Below are positions 51,834 through 61,237 of a stretch of DNA of 64,000 bases, piece by piece (within the stretch, counting starts at the first letter, position 1; each line of letters starts with the position of its first letter). A program made the position numbers and the translations under genes. The DNA lies in the NCBI GenBank assembly GCA_903851365.1, contig CAINOB010000100.1, positions 1 through 64,000 on the forward strand, written 5' to 3'. This DNA comes from an uncultured Bacteroidota bacterium (GTDB lineage: Bacteria > Bacteroidota > Bacteroidia > Bacteroidales > UBA12481). The notes under the pieces are model-generated. The model saw only the letters and a program-made list of their open reading frames with translations, did no database searches and was not told the DNA's origin.

Positions 51834-52268
51834 ATGGGAAATACAACTATTACCATCCAGGCCACCCTGAATGTGCCGGTTGACATGGTATGGAAACTTT
51901 GGTCGGAGCCGGAACATATTGTCCGCTGGAACGCCGCATCGGATGACTGGCATACTACAAAAGCTGAAAATGACCTGCTTGACGGTGGTCGGTTTAGTTA
52001 CAGAATGGAGGCTAAAGATGGCAGCATGGGGTTTGATTTCTGGGGTACTTATGACAGGATCGTTCTCCATCGGCATATCGACAGCACCCTTGGCGACAAC
52101 AGGAGAGTGAAAACCACTTTTTCAGCTATTGATAACCAGACTGACATTGTTCAGTCATTTGAAGCCGAAGGCACCAATCCGGTAGACATGCAACGTGCCG
52201 GCTGGCAAGCAATTTTAGATAATTTTAAAAAATATGCAGAAGCAAATTACTCCATGCCTATGGTTTGA
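51834..52268 (+). CDS. SRPBCC/AHSA1-like ligand-binding protein
   Basis: This is a 144-residue START-fold protein: ITIQATLNVPVDMVWKLWSE opens the domain, WNAASDDWHTT marks the pocket rim, and GWQAILDNFKKYAEA is the C-terminal helix that closes it. Such proteins bind hydrophobic ligands, and some assist Hsp90. It lies between two VOC genes, and its 3' end overlaps the next VOC gene by 35 bases. The ligand is unknown. Confidence 0.9.
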   Translation: MGNTTITIQATLNVPVDMVWKLWSEPEHIVRWNAASDDWHTTKAENDLLDGGRFSYRMEAKDGSMGFDFWGTYDRIVLHRHIDSTLGDNRRVKTTFSAIDNQTDIVQSFEAEGTNPVDMQRAGWQAILDNFKKYAEANYSMPMV

Positions 52269-52703
52269 TACTCAAGCCGAAGAAGCAGCCAATTTTTATA
52301 CTTCGGTGATCAGGAATTCGAAAATCGATTCCATTAGCCGATATGGCAAGGAAGGTTTCGAAATTCACGGAAAGAAGGAAGGTACAGCGCTTACCGTTGC
52401 TTTTCAGATTAATGGACAGCCTTTTACTGCATTAAATGGCGGGCCCGAATTTAAATTTAATGAGGCGGGTCCTTTCAAATTTTCTGTGACTCACAAGAGG
52501 AAATAGATTATTACTGGCAACGATTAACTAAAGGCGGAGAAGAGGGCCGGTGTGGCTGGCTGAAGGACAAATTCGGCGTTTCTTGGCAGGTTGCCCCTTC
52601 CATCCTGCCCGAGCTTCTGGCAGATCCTGCAAAGGCCGGTAAGGTAATACAGGCATTCATGAGAATGACAAAATTCGAGATTTCAAAATTGCTGGAAGCC
52701 TAA
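52234..52703 (+). pseudogene. PhnB-like VOC protein (3-dmu-9_3-mt type) with one frameshift
   Basis: The 5' frame reads QKQITPCLWFDTQAEEAANF...FKFNEAG and then drifts to a stop at 52506. The +1 frame reads SFQIFCDSQEEIDYYWQRLTK...GWLKDKFGVSWQV...ISKLLEA to 52703, exactly the missing half of the family. One extra base in GCGGGTCC near 52464-52472 explains it. Joined, the protein is about 156 residues, normal for the family. It is either a recent pseudogene or an assembly error. Confidence 0.85.
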
Positions 52704-52746
52704 GGCATTCATCCGGAGCCATAAATATCCATCAGGCGGTTTTTTT

Positions 52747-52772
52747 AATTAGTGGTTTTTCACTAATTTTTT
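52747..52772 (+). terminator. Rho-independent terminator after the VOC cluster
   Basis: Perfect 8-bp stem AATTAGTG (52747-52754) / CACTAATT (52761-52768) with a GTTTTT loop, followed by a T-run. It separates the VOC/SRPBCC genes from the GH30 gene at 52787. A T-run also precedes the stem. Confidence 0.75.
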
Positions 52773-52786
52773 GGAAAATTTGATCT

Positions 52787-54262
52787 ATGAAAAAGATTTA
52801 TATTTTCCTAAGCATCTGTTGTTTAGCTGCATGTACGGAGAATAAACCAACAAATTTGCCTGTCGCAGCCGCAAAAGACGGTGCCTCCTATTCCGCCGAA
52901 GGCAAAAAGGTGATTGTTTTTACCACCGCCGATAGCAGTAAATTAAGGCTCACGGCAACAGATACTTTATCTTTTTCACATTTTGATCAACCTCTGGAAA
53001 CCCAGCCGTGCATTTTTGTGGATCCGGCTCACCATTTTCAAACATTTCTTGGCATCGGCGGCGCTTTCACAGATGCATCGGCGGAGACCTTCGCCAAGCT
53101 ACCTGCCGATAAGCAGAAGGAGCTGATTGAAGCCTACTATGATAGCAACAGGGGTATCGGCTATACCTTTGGAAGAACACACATGAACAGCTGCGATTTC
53201 TCGAGCGACATGTACACCTATATCGCCGATGGTGATAAGGACCTTAAAACTTTCAGCATCGCACATGATGAAAAGTTTAAGATCCCCCTGATAAAGCGAG
53301 CCATTCAGGCTGCTGGAGGGAAAATCGATTTATTCGTCAGCTCATGGAGCCCCCCAGCCTGGATGAAAGACAATAACGACAGGTTACATGGAGGGAAATT
53401 GAAACCCGAGTATTTCCAGACCTGGGCAGATTACTATGTGAAGTATATACAGGCTTTGGAAAAAGATGGCGTTCCGGTTTGGGGTCTCACCGTCCAGAAT
53501 GAGCCCATGGCCAAGCAAATATGGGAGAGCTGCATGTACACTGCCGAGGAGGAAAGGGATTTTATCAAGAATTTCCTCGGACCAACCCTCCGGAAAAATA
53601 ACATGAGCGGTAAGAAACTCATCGCCTGGGACCATAACCGCGATCTTCTTTACCAACGGGCATCAACACTTCTGAGCGATCCTGAGGCTGCCAAATATAT
53701 CTGGGGAATTGGATTCCACTGGTATGAAGTATGGACCGGAAGCAGGCAATACGATAATGTCAGCCGAACGGCAGAAGCATTCCCGGGCACCAATCTTTTG
53801 CTTACCGAAGCGTGTAATTATCCGTTCAGCTGGCAGACTTTTGACCAGTGGAAATGGGGAGAAAATTACGGTGAAAATATGATCCATGATTTTAACACCG
53901 GCGCCGTGGCCTGGACCGATTGGAATATTCTGCTTGATGAAACCGGCGGCCCCAACCATGTTAAAGGTTTCTGTTTTGCTCCGGTGCATGCAAAAACCCA
54001 GGACGGAACGCTCCACTACATGAACTCCTATTATTATATCGGGCATTTCTCAAAATTCATCAAACCTGGGGCAAAAAGGGTGATCAGCTCCTCAAACAGG
54101 GCTCAGCTGCTTACCACCGCGTTTATTAATGCGGACGGCAAACTCGCTGTTGTGGTCATGAATCCGACCGCCGAGAAGTTCGCTTACCGGATGTATATTG
54201 GCACAAAAGCCGTTGAAACTTTAAGCCGCCCACATTCGATAAGCACCCTCGTAATTCAATGA
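52787..54262 (+). CDS. GH30 glucosidase-like lipoprotein
   Basis: This 491-residue lipoprotein (lipobox LAAC, Cys16) belongs to the GH30_1/GH30_3-type glycosidases. The barrel holds FLGIGGAFTDASAETF, FGRTHMNSCDFS and SWSPPAWMKDN, which shape the sugar site. Acid/base is Glu239 (TVQNEPM), and nucleophile is Glu341 (LLLTEACNY). A beta side-domain ends the chain. It would cleave beta-glucosyl or beta-xylosyl linkages at the cell surface or periplasm. It overlaps the GH106 gene by 4 bp (ATGA), so both are made together. Confidence 0.93.
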   Translation: MKKIYIFLSICCLAACTENKPTNLPVAAAKDGASYSAEGKKVIVFTTADSSKLRLTATDTLSFSHFDQPLETQPCIFVDPAHHFQTFLGIGGAFTDASAETFAKLPADKQKELIEAYYDSNRGIGYTFGRTHMNSCDFSSDMYTYIADGDKDLKTFSIAHDEKFKIPLIKRAIQAAGGKIDLFVSSWSPPAWMKDNNDRLHGGKLKPEYFQTWADYYVKYIQALEKDGVPVWGLTVQNEPMAKQIWESCMYTAEEERDFIKNFLGPTLRKNNMSGKKLIAWDHNRDLLYQRASTLLSDPEAAKYIWGIGFHWYEVWTGSRQYDNVSRTAEAFPGTNLLLTEACNYPFSWQTFDQWKWGENYGENMIHDFNTGAVAWTDWNILLDETGGPNHVKGFCFAPVHAKTQDGTLHYMNSYYYIGHFSKFIKPGAKRVISSSNRAQLLTTAFINADGKLAVVVMNPTAEKFAYRMYIGTKAVETLSRPHSISTLVIQ

Positions 54263-56997
54263 TTAAAAAAAGGTTTTGGGAGCTATTGCTCATTTTCTGG
54301 ATTTTCTGGGTAGTTGAGGGAACAGGGTTTGGACAGGAGAAAGCGGGTCCATGGGTATGGTGGTTCTGGCCGGGAGCGGCAGTGACTGAGACTGGGATCA
54401 GGAGCCAGATGATATCTTTTCAGCATTCCGGATTCAGCGGGGCGAGCATCAATTCCATTTATGCCGCAAACGATCTGCAGCATCCGCCAATACCTTTTAT
54501 GAGCGATAAATGGATCGGCATGATCCGGTTCACCCTTAGAATTGCCGACAGTTTGGGAATGCAGGTCGATCTTTCGCCTGTGAGCGGATGGCCATTCGGC
54601 GGACCATCGGTTAAGCCCGCCGATGCTGCTAAAAAGATTTTGGGTACCATTATCGGACCTATTCATGGAAATACCGATATCGAAAAGAAAATCCTTTCCC
54701 CGGATACAGCCCGTCTTTTATCCCTCACTGCTGTTCAATCTAATGATAAGGCAGGCAGTAATTTGGACCAGCCAACGGACCCCATCAGCCACATTGCCAT
54801 TCAACTTTTAGCTCAGACCGACAGTGCCGGGGTACTCCGGACTAAACTTCCGGGGGGAGAATGGAAACTTTATGCCCTCTACCTCAAACCTACCAGTCAA
54901 AAGGTGAAACGGGCAGGGCCAGGCGGCGAAGGCCTGGTTCTGGATCCATTCAGCAAGCCAGCCGTGGAGCATTATCTCGACGGATTGAGCGAGGCAATGA
55001 AGCCCTTTTCCGAGCTTAAATTGCACGCAGTATTTAATGATTCCTACGAGGTTTACGGCGCCGACGGTACCCCTGATATTCTCAATGAATTCCGTACACG
55101 ACGGGGATATGCGCTGGAGGATTTTTCCGATATTTTTCTCGGTCCGGCCGACAATCCGGCAAGGCTGAGGATACTTGCAGATTATCGTCAGACTTTTGCC
55201 GAATTACTGAATGAAAAGTTATTAGGGACCTGGAATGCTCACTCCCATAGCCTGGGTTTGAAAACCCGGGAGCAGGCACATGGTGCACCGGGCAATCTGC
55301 TTGATCTTTATGCCGCAGCAGATATTCCGGAGACAGAATCCTTTGGGTCGAGCGCTTTCAAAATACCGGGGGTGGTTACCGACCCCGATTATAGTCCGAC
55401 AACCTTTGGCCGTCCCGATCCGCTGGTGATGAAGTTTGCCACTTCAGCAGCGAACGTGAGCGGGAAAAACATCGTTTCCTCGGAATCTGCCACCTGGCTC
55501 GCCAACCATTTCAAGGTTTCGCTGGCGCAGGTAAAGCCCCAGATTGATGAACTTTTTGCTGCCGGGGTCAACCAGGTGATGCTGGCCAGCGCTTCCTATT
55601 CACCAGCTGATGTTCCCTGGCCAGGATGGGTTTTTTATGCATCCACAGATTTTGGTCCAAACACCTCTTTTTATAATTACCTGCCCGACTTCAGCAAATA
55701 TGTGAGCACCTGTCAGGAAATCCTCCGGGAATCAACCCCTGACAACGACCTCCTGATTTATTTCCCATTTTCCGAGGTCATCTCCAAGATCGGGAAGGAT
55801 ATGGGTAATCTGGTGACATTCGAAGTGCACTATCCTGGAAAATGGCTCTATGCTTTTGCTTATGGAAAGCTTGCCAGGGAACTCTTCGACAAGGGCATAT
55901 CATTCGATTTCATCTCCGATGATCAACTTAAGGCTCTGTCTCCACATTCGAAAAAACCCATTCTGATCCCTGATTGCCGGTTCATGCCCGTGGAAACCGC
56001 CCGCGCTATTAATAGACTTGCAGATTCAGGTGCAACAGTGATTTACCAAAATCAACAACCGGCGGATGTCCCAGGATTCTTCCGGGTTCAGGAGCGACTA
56101 AAGGAACTCACCACCATTAATAAAAGCATTTTAGCCACTGGAAAAAAGGTATCCATTGTTAATGCAGATATCCCCTTAGCCCTTCAAAAAGCAGGAGTAA
56201 AATCAGAACCATTCGGTACCCATGGACTCCGATATATCCGCAAGGTCAAGGGATCTGAAACTATTTATTTTGTCACGAACCTGGCCAGCGAGTTTCATGA
56301 AGCCTGGCTCAAACCAGCAACCAATGGCCGCAACGTCATTTTTTTCGATCCGCTCACCCATAAATCGAGTTCCATGCCCCGGGATACCAAAGGCGGGATA
56401 TTTCTGCAACTCGAACCGGGCCAATCCTGCTTCATCACGATCAATGATTCCAATTCGAAAGCCAATAAACAAAATAAGACATCGAATTTAGCTGTTTCAG
56501 GGACCAATGAAATCAGCATACCGGGTCCCTGGAATCTTTCATTTTCAGGTGGCGGACCCGTGGTGCCTTCACCGGTTATTGCAGCCACTTTAGGAAGCTG
56601 GACCCAGCTGGCCGATACACTATGCCGCTGGTATAGCGGAACCGGCACCTATGAAACTGATTTCACCCTTCCCATAAGAATCGTTACCGGGGCAACTTAC
56701 ACCATGAACCTGGGTGATGTCAGGGAGGCTGCCGAAGTCTGGATCAATGGTCACCCGCTGGGCCGTGCCTGGTGTGTACCTTTCCGGCTCAATATCGACC
56801 CTGCCTATCTGAATAAAGGAACCAACCACCTGAAAATTGCAGTCACCAACCATGCCGTCAACCGGATTATCTGGCAAGACAAGAACAGAGTGCCATGGAA
56901 GAATTATTTCTTTGTCGACATTCTTTACAAAGACTTCAATGCAGCCAAATGGCTTCCGGTGGAATCAGGTCTGTTAGGGCCCGTCACAATAAGGTGA
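54259..56997 (+). CDS. GH106-type alpha-L-rhamnosidase
   Basis: This 912-residue exported enzyme would release terminal rhamnose from pectic or other plant and algal polysaccharides. The signal peptide is weakly defined (LLLIFWIFWVVEGTGFGQ). The family opening WVWWFWPGAAVTETGI and the blocks VPWPGWVFYASTDFGPNTSF and LLIYFPFSEVI are GH106 pattern. A C-terminal beta-sandwich (about 770-905, TMNLGDVREAAEVWINGHPL) resembles the sugar-binding domain of GH2-type enzymes. It starts inside the stop of GH30. Catalytic Glu residues were not assigned. Confidence 0.85.
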   Translation: MIKKRFWELLLIFWIFWVVEGTGFGQEKAGPWVWWFWPGAAVTETGIRSQMISFQHSGFSGASINSIYAANDLQHPPIPFMSDKWIGMIRFTLRIADSLGMQVDLSPVSGWPFGGPSVKPADAAKKILGTIIGPIHGNTDIEKKILSPDTARLLSLTAVQSNDKAGSNLDQPTDPISHIAIQLLAQTDSAGVLRTKLPGGEWKLYALYLKPTSQKVKRAGPGGEGLVLDPFSKPAVEHYLDGLSEAMKPFSELKLHAVFNDSYEVYGADGTPDILNEFRTRRGYALEDFSDIFLGPADNPARLRILADYRQTFAELLNEKLLGTWNAHSHSLGLKTREQAHGAPGNLLDLYAAADIPETESFGSSAFKIPGVVTDPDYSPTTFGRPDPLVMKFATSAANVSGKNIVSSESATWLANHFKVSLAQVKPQIDELFAAGVNQVMLASASYSPADVPWPGWVFYASTDFGPNTSFYNYLPDFSKYVSTCQEILRESTPDNDLLIYFPFSEVISKIGKDMGNLVTFEVHYPGKWLYAFAYGKLARELFDKGISFDFISDDQLKALSPHSKKPILIPDCRFMPVETARAINRLADSGATVIYQNQQPADVPGFFRVQERLKELTTINKSILATGKKVSIVNADIPLALQKAGVKSEPFGTHGLRYIRKVKGSETIYFVTNLASEFHEAWLKPATNGRNVIFFDPLTHKSSSMPRDTKGGIFLQLEPGQSCFITINDSNSKANKQNKTSNLAVSGTNEISIPGPWNLSFSGGGPVVPSPVIAATLGSWTQLADTLCRWYSGTGTYETDFTLPIRIVTGATYTMNLGDVREAAEVWINGHPLGRAWCVPFRLNIDPAYLNKGTNHLKIAVTNHAVNRIIWQDKNRVPWKNYFFVDILYKDFNAAKWLPVESGLLGPVTIR

Positions 56998-57023
56998 GGA
57001 GCTGATTGGTGAGGAGTTTAGAA

Positions 57024-60000
57024 TTAATACGTCATGGCTTTGCGCTGAATTTTTGATTCACGAAGGTGAAGAGCCTTATGGTAGATTATCGGGAATACCA
57101 GCAACGTGAAAACCGTTGAAGTAACCAATCCGCCGATAATTACGATGGCCAAAGGCTTTTGACTTTCCGAACCGATTCCCGTGCTTATGGCTGCCGGAAA
57201 AAGTCCGATTGCAGCCATCAGGGCAGTCATTACCACCGGCCGGATTCTAAGTTTTACAGCATTGATGATGGCATCGTTCAGGTGCTCCACCATTTTGGCC
57301 TGCCGGTGGAATTCGGATATGAGAATCACCCCGTTCTGGACACAGATCCCAAACAGCGCGATGAACCCGACACCTGCCGAAATCCCGAAATTAATTCCGG
57401 TAATGTGCAGCGCCAGAATACCACCGATCAGTGCGAATGGAACATTTATCAACACATAACCCGCATCCTTGGCATTGCCAAACATGATGAACAATAAAAT
57501 AAAAATCAATATCAGGCTGATTGGAACCACCTGCACCAGCCGGTTACTGGCCCTCACCTGGTTTTCAAATTCACCTGTCCAGCCTATTGTGTATCCCTCC
57601 GAAAGTTTGATATTGGAATTGACTTTCTTCTGTGCTTCGGCAATCGTACTGCCAAGGTCCCTCTCGCGCACCGAGAATTTTACTCCGATAAACCTTTTGG
57701 AATTGTCTCTGTAAACAAATGCCGGACCCGTGATCTGCTTCACCGAAGCCACTTCTTTCAAAGGTATCAGGCTTCCCGTTATGGTGGGGATCATCAGCAT
57801 CATAATATCGTTTTCGTCTTTACGGAAATCCTTGTCGTAACGGATGCGGATGTCGAATTTCCGTTCTCCCTCAAATTTCTCGGTGGCAGTTTTTCCTCCG
57901 ATAGCCATCTCAATCACTGCCTGGGCATCAGCCTTGGTAATCCCATAAAGGGCCATCTTTTCCTCATCCAATAAAATACTGATCTCGGGTTGTCCGATAT
58001 TTCTCATAACACCCACATCTTTTATCCCCGGAACATCCTTGATCTGATCGATTACCTCATTTGCATAATCATCCAGTTTATTGAGGTCGTCGCCATAGAT
58101 TTTTACTGCATTTGAGGCATTCATCCCGGCTACTGCTTCCTCGACATTATCAATGATGGGCTGCGAATAGTTGTAGATGATCCCCTGATAATTTCTCAAC
58201 TTCTGATCCATCTGGTCCACCAGGGCATCTGATGAGATTTTGGGCTTCCATTCCTCCTTTGGCTTCAGGTTCACCTGCATCTGAACATAATAAAAACCGC
58301 TGGGATCGGTCCCGTCATTACTTCGGCCGGTCTGCGACAACACTCCGTTCACCTGCGGAAATTTCATCAGTTCCTTACGCAGGACACTAACCATTTCAAT
58401 AGTTTTCGGCAAAGAGTAGCTCATCGGCATTTTTGCCTCCACCCATAGAGCTCCTTCATTGAGCTTGGGCAAAAACTCAGTCCCCAGCCAGTGAGTTGAT
58501 ATAATGGTCAAGGCAAACGAGACTACCGCAATGATGATTGTGAGCCGCTTATTTGCAAAGGTCCAGTTAAATCCCCTGGTGACCACCTTATTCACAAACC
58601 TGGTGAAGAAATTGTGCTTTTCCCTGACGTTTTTATTTAACAGTATCGACCCTAACACCGGTACCAGGGTAAGTGTGAAAATCAGGGCTCCCAGCAAGGC
58701 AAAACCCAGCGTCCAGGCCAGTGGCGAGAACATTTTTCCCTCTACTTTTTCGAAGGAAAAAATGGGGAGTAATGCTGAGATGATGATGAGCTTGGAGAAA
58801 AATATGGCCTTGCCCATCTGAACGCCGGTATTTCTTACCAGGCCCATCTTTGCCAGCTTATTGAATTTCTCCATTCCCCGCTTGTGCGCCTCGTGATCGA
58901 GCGCTACAAATATTCCCTCCACCATCACCACCGCTCCATCGATGATAATGCCAAAGTCGATGGCGCCGAGGGAAAGCAGGTTGGCGCTCATCCCCTTGAG
59001 ATGGAGCATTAGAAAGGCAAACAGCAGGGCCAGCGGGATGATCATTGCCACAATAATGGTTGTTCTCCAGTCGGCCATGAAAAGAAATACGATAACAGTA
59101 ACCAGGATGATCCCTTCCACCAGATTGTGCATGACGGTTTTTGTACAATACTTCATCAGGTTATCCCGATCATAAAAGGTTACCATCTTAACATCCGATG
59201 GCAGGATCGTTTTATTCAGCTCCCTGATTTTTGCCTTGACGCTGGCAAGAACCTCGGTGGGATTCTCGCCCTTCCGCATGACCACAATTCCTTCCACCAC
59301 GTCATCATTCTTATCCAAACCAACCTGCCCCACCCTCGGTGCACTGGCTACTCTAACGGTTGCCACATTTTTTACCAGCAAGGGGTTTCCGTTGAAAATA
59401 TCGACGATGGTGTTTTCGATATCCGACATATTATCCAGCAACCCCAAACCCCTCACGACAAAAGCCTGGCCATTCTTCTCAATGATATCCCCACCAACAT
59501 TTATATTGGACTTGCTCACTGCCTGAAATAACTCAAGCGGAGTCAGGTTATATTGCTGAAGCTTGAGTGGGTCGACCGAGATTTCATAAATTTTCTGCTG
59601 ACCGCCAAAAGCAACTATATCTGCAACCCCCGGCACTCTCCGGAGTTCCTTGTCAATCGTCCAGTTTTGTATGGTCAGGAGGTCCCTGGAGTCGCGTATA
59701 TCGCTTTTCAGGACATAACGGAAAATTTCACCGGTTGGCCCGTACGGCGGTTGAACATCTGCAGCAACCCCTTCAGGCAGCTGAACAGTAACAAGCTGAT
59801 TGTTAACCTGCTGACGGGCAAAAAAATCCTCCACATTGTCATCAAAGATTATCTTCACCACGGATAAGCCGAACATGGTGATGCTCCTTACACTTGTTTT
59901 TTTCTGGACCCCGCTCATGGCCACCTCAATCGGCGTAGTGACGAACCGCTCCACCTCCTCGGCGCTCTGACCGTTCCATTGAGTAACGATGATGATTTGG

Positions 60001-60143
60001 GTATTTGTGACATCGGGAAAAGCTTCAATCGGTATTTTCACGAAACTCACGATTCCGGCTACCAGCAATATTCCCACCCAGAAGAAAGTGAAAAACTTAT
60101 TCTTGAGCGAGAAGGCAATTACATTTTTAATAAACTTATTCAT
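57024..60143 (-). CDS. CzcA/CusA-family RND metal-efflux pump
   Basis: This 1039-residue inner-membrane proton-driven pump of the heavy-metal (HME) RND family has 12 membrane spans. The fourth span carries DFGIIIDGAVVMVEG with Asp396, Asp402 and Glu409. This is the DFGxxxDGAxxxVE signature of divalent-cation pumps (Zn, Co, Ni, Cd), not the Cu/Ag type. It is the last gene of a minus-strand operon and follows the adaptor with a 7-bp gap. It would expel metal ions from periplasm through the adaptor and TolC. Length is standard. Confidence 0.94.
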   Translation of the reverse strand: MNKFIKNVIAFSLKNKFFTFFWVGILLVAGIVSFVKIPIEAFPDVTNTQIIIVTQWNGQSAEEVERFVTTPIEVAMSGVQKKTSVRSITMFGLSVVKIIFDDNVEDFFARQQVNNQLVTVQLPEGVAADVQPPYGPTGEIFRYVLKSDIRDSRDLLTIQNWTIDKELRRVPGVADIVAFGGQQKIYEISVDPLKLQQYNLTPLELFQAVSKSNINVGGDIIEKNGQAFVVRGLGLLDNMSDIENTIVDIFNGNPLLVKNVATVRVASAPRVGQVGLDKNDDVVEGIVVMRKGENPTEVLASVKAKIRELNKTILPSDVKMVTFYDRDNLMKYCTKTVMHNLVEGIILVTVIVFLFMADWRTTIIVAMIIPLALLFAFLMLHLKGMSANLLSLGAIDFGIIIDGAVVMVEGIFVALDHEAHKRGMEKFNKLAKMGLVRNTGVQMGKAIFFSKLIIISALLPIFSFEKVEGKMFSPLAWTLGFALLGALIFTLTLVPVLGSILLNKNVREKHNFFTRFVNKVVTRGFNWTFANKRLTIIIAVVSFALTIISTHWLGTEFLPKLNEGALWVEAKMPMSYSLPKTIEMVSVLRKELMKFPQVNGVLSQTGRSNDGTDPSGFYYVQMQVNLKPKEEWKPKISSDALVDQMDQKLRNYQGIIYNYSQPIIDNVEEAVAGMNASNAVKIYGDDLNKLDDYANEVIDQIKDVPGIKDVGVMRNIGQPEISILLDEEKMALYGITKADAQAVIEMAIGGKTATEKFEGERKFDIRIRYDKDFRKDENDIMMLMIPTITGSLIPLKEVASVKQITGPAFVYRDNSKRFIGVKFSVRERDLGSTIAEAQKKVNSNIKLSEGYTIGWTGEFENQVRASNRLVQVVPISLILIFILLFIMFGNAKDAGYVLINVPFALIGGILALHITGINFGISAGVGFIALFGICVQNGVILISEFHRQAKMVEHLNDAIINAVKLRIRPVVMTALMAAIGLFPAAISTGIGSESQKPLAIVIIGGLVTSTVFTLLVFPIIYHKALHLRESKIQRKAMTY

Positions 60144-60150
60144 GGCCTGG

Positions 60151-61236
60151 CTAGTCGTTTAAAGCATCATAAATCAACATCCCATTTTTTGTAATAACGG
60201 TTTCACCCTCAGAAAGTCCGCTGCTGACATAGGTTATATCGCCTAATTGCCTGTAAACCTCAATCTTTCTGGTATCGATATTCTGCTTGTCGCGGAACAC
60301 CATGACCCAATATTTGCTCTTATCAAAAATCACCGCCGATGATGGTACCGCGATCATTTTTTCCTTTTCGGAATAATTAACCGCAACGGTGCAATTCATT
60401 TCGGGTTTCAGCTTAAAATCAGCATTGGGAATCTTGATTCTCACTTTCATGGATTTTGTACCCGGGTCGATAGCGTTGAATATTTTATCGATTTTCCCCA
60501 GATAGGCGCTGTCGGGAAATGCCAGGGTTTTTATCGTAACATCGAACCCGACCTGAACCTTTGATATATCGCTTTCGTTCACATTGGCCAGTGCCCAGAC
60601 CTCATTGATTTCGGCGATCGAGAAAAGCGGTTCGGAAATGTCTGACCGGATTTGCTCATTCTGGTTGATTTTCTTCTGTACCACAAATCCGCTTATCGGG
60701 GCTAAGATATTATAAATCGATCCTTTACCCAGATTATAGATTTTGTAAATCTCATTCATCCGCTCCCATTCGGCTTTCGATTTTTCCAGCTCCTTTTCAG
60801 CAGCAATCAGGTCCTTTTCGGAATTCAGCTTTCCGGCAAAAAGGTCCTTTGCCACCTGCAGATTTTTCTCGGCGATTGCCACATCATTAATGGCATCGAG
60901 CTTTTCTTTCTGGAAGGCAGCAACCTCGCTGCTCTGTATACTCGCCAGCAACTGCCCCTGCTTGACGTAATCCCCCAGTTCAACTTCGATGGATTTTACC
61001 ACGCCGCTGACCACCGGATATACCTGGGCGGTTTTATTATTGTCTGCGGATATTTTTCCAAACAAACGGATTTCGTTTTTCACTTCTTCGACCCGAGCCT
61101 TGCTGAATTCGCACCGCGCCATCATGGTATCGCTCATGGAAAAGGCTGTGAGCATTTCAGCCGGTTTATTTGTGCGGCACCCAAAAAAAAGAATTACAGC
61201 GGTACCGATGGCCAGATAATTGATTGCACTTTTCAT
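60151..61236 (-). CDS. RND periplasmic adaptor (CzcB/CusB-like) lipoprotein
   Basis: This 361-residue membrane-fusion protein has a lipobox FFGC (Cys20). The order is: barrel-sandwich half (VYPVVSGVVKSIEVELGDYV), alpha-hairpin coiled coil (about 105-170, AEKNLQVAKDLF), second sandwich half (APISGFVVQKKI), beta barrel, and membrane-proximal domain. It links the pump to the outer-membrane tube. It lies between TolC (1-bp gap) and the pump (7-bp gap), so the three are co-expressed. Confidence 0.93.
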   Translation of the reverse strand: MKSAINYLAIGTAVILFFGCRTNKPAEMLTAFSMSDTMMARCEFSKARVEEVKNEIRLFGKISADNNKTAQVYPVVSGVVKSIEVELGDYVKQGQLLASIQSSEVAAFQKEKLDAINDVAIAEKNLQVAKDLFAGKLNSEKDLIAAEKELEKSKAEWERMNEIYKIYNLGKGSIYNILAPISGFVVQKKINQNEQIRSDISEPLFSIAEINEVWALANVNESDISKVQVGFDVTIKTLAFPDSAYLGKIDKIFNAIDPGTKSMKVRIKIPNADFKLKPEMNCTVAVNYSEKEKMIAVPSSAVIFDKSKYWVMVFRDKQNIDTRKIEVYRQLGDITYVSSGLSEGETVITKNGMLIYDALND

Positions 61237-61237
61237 T

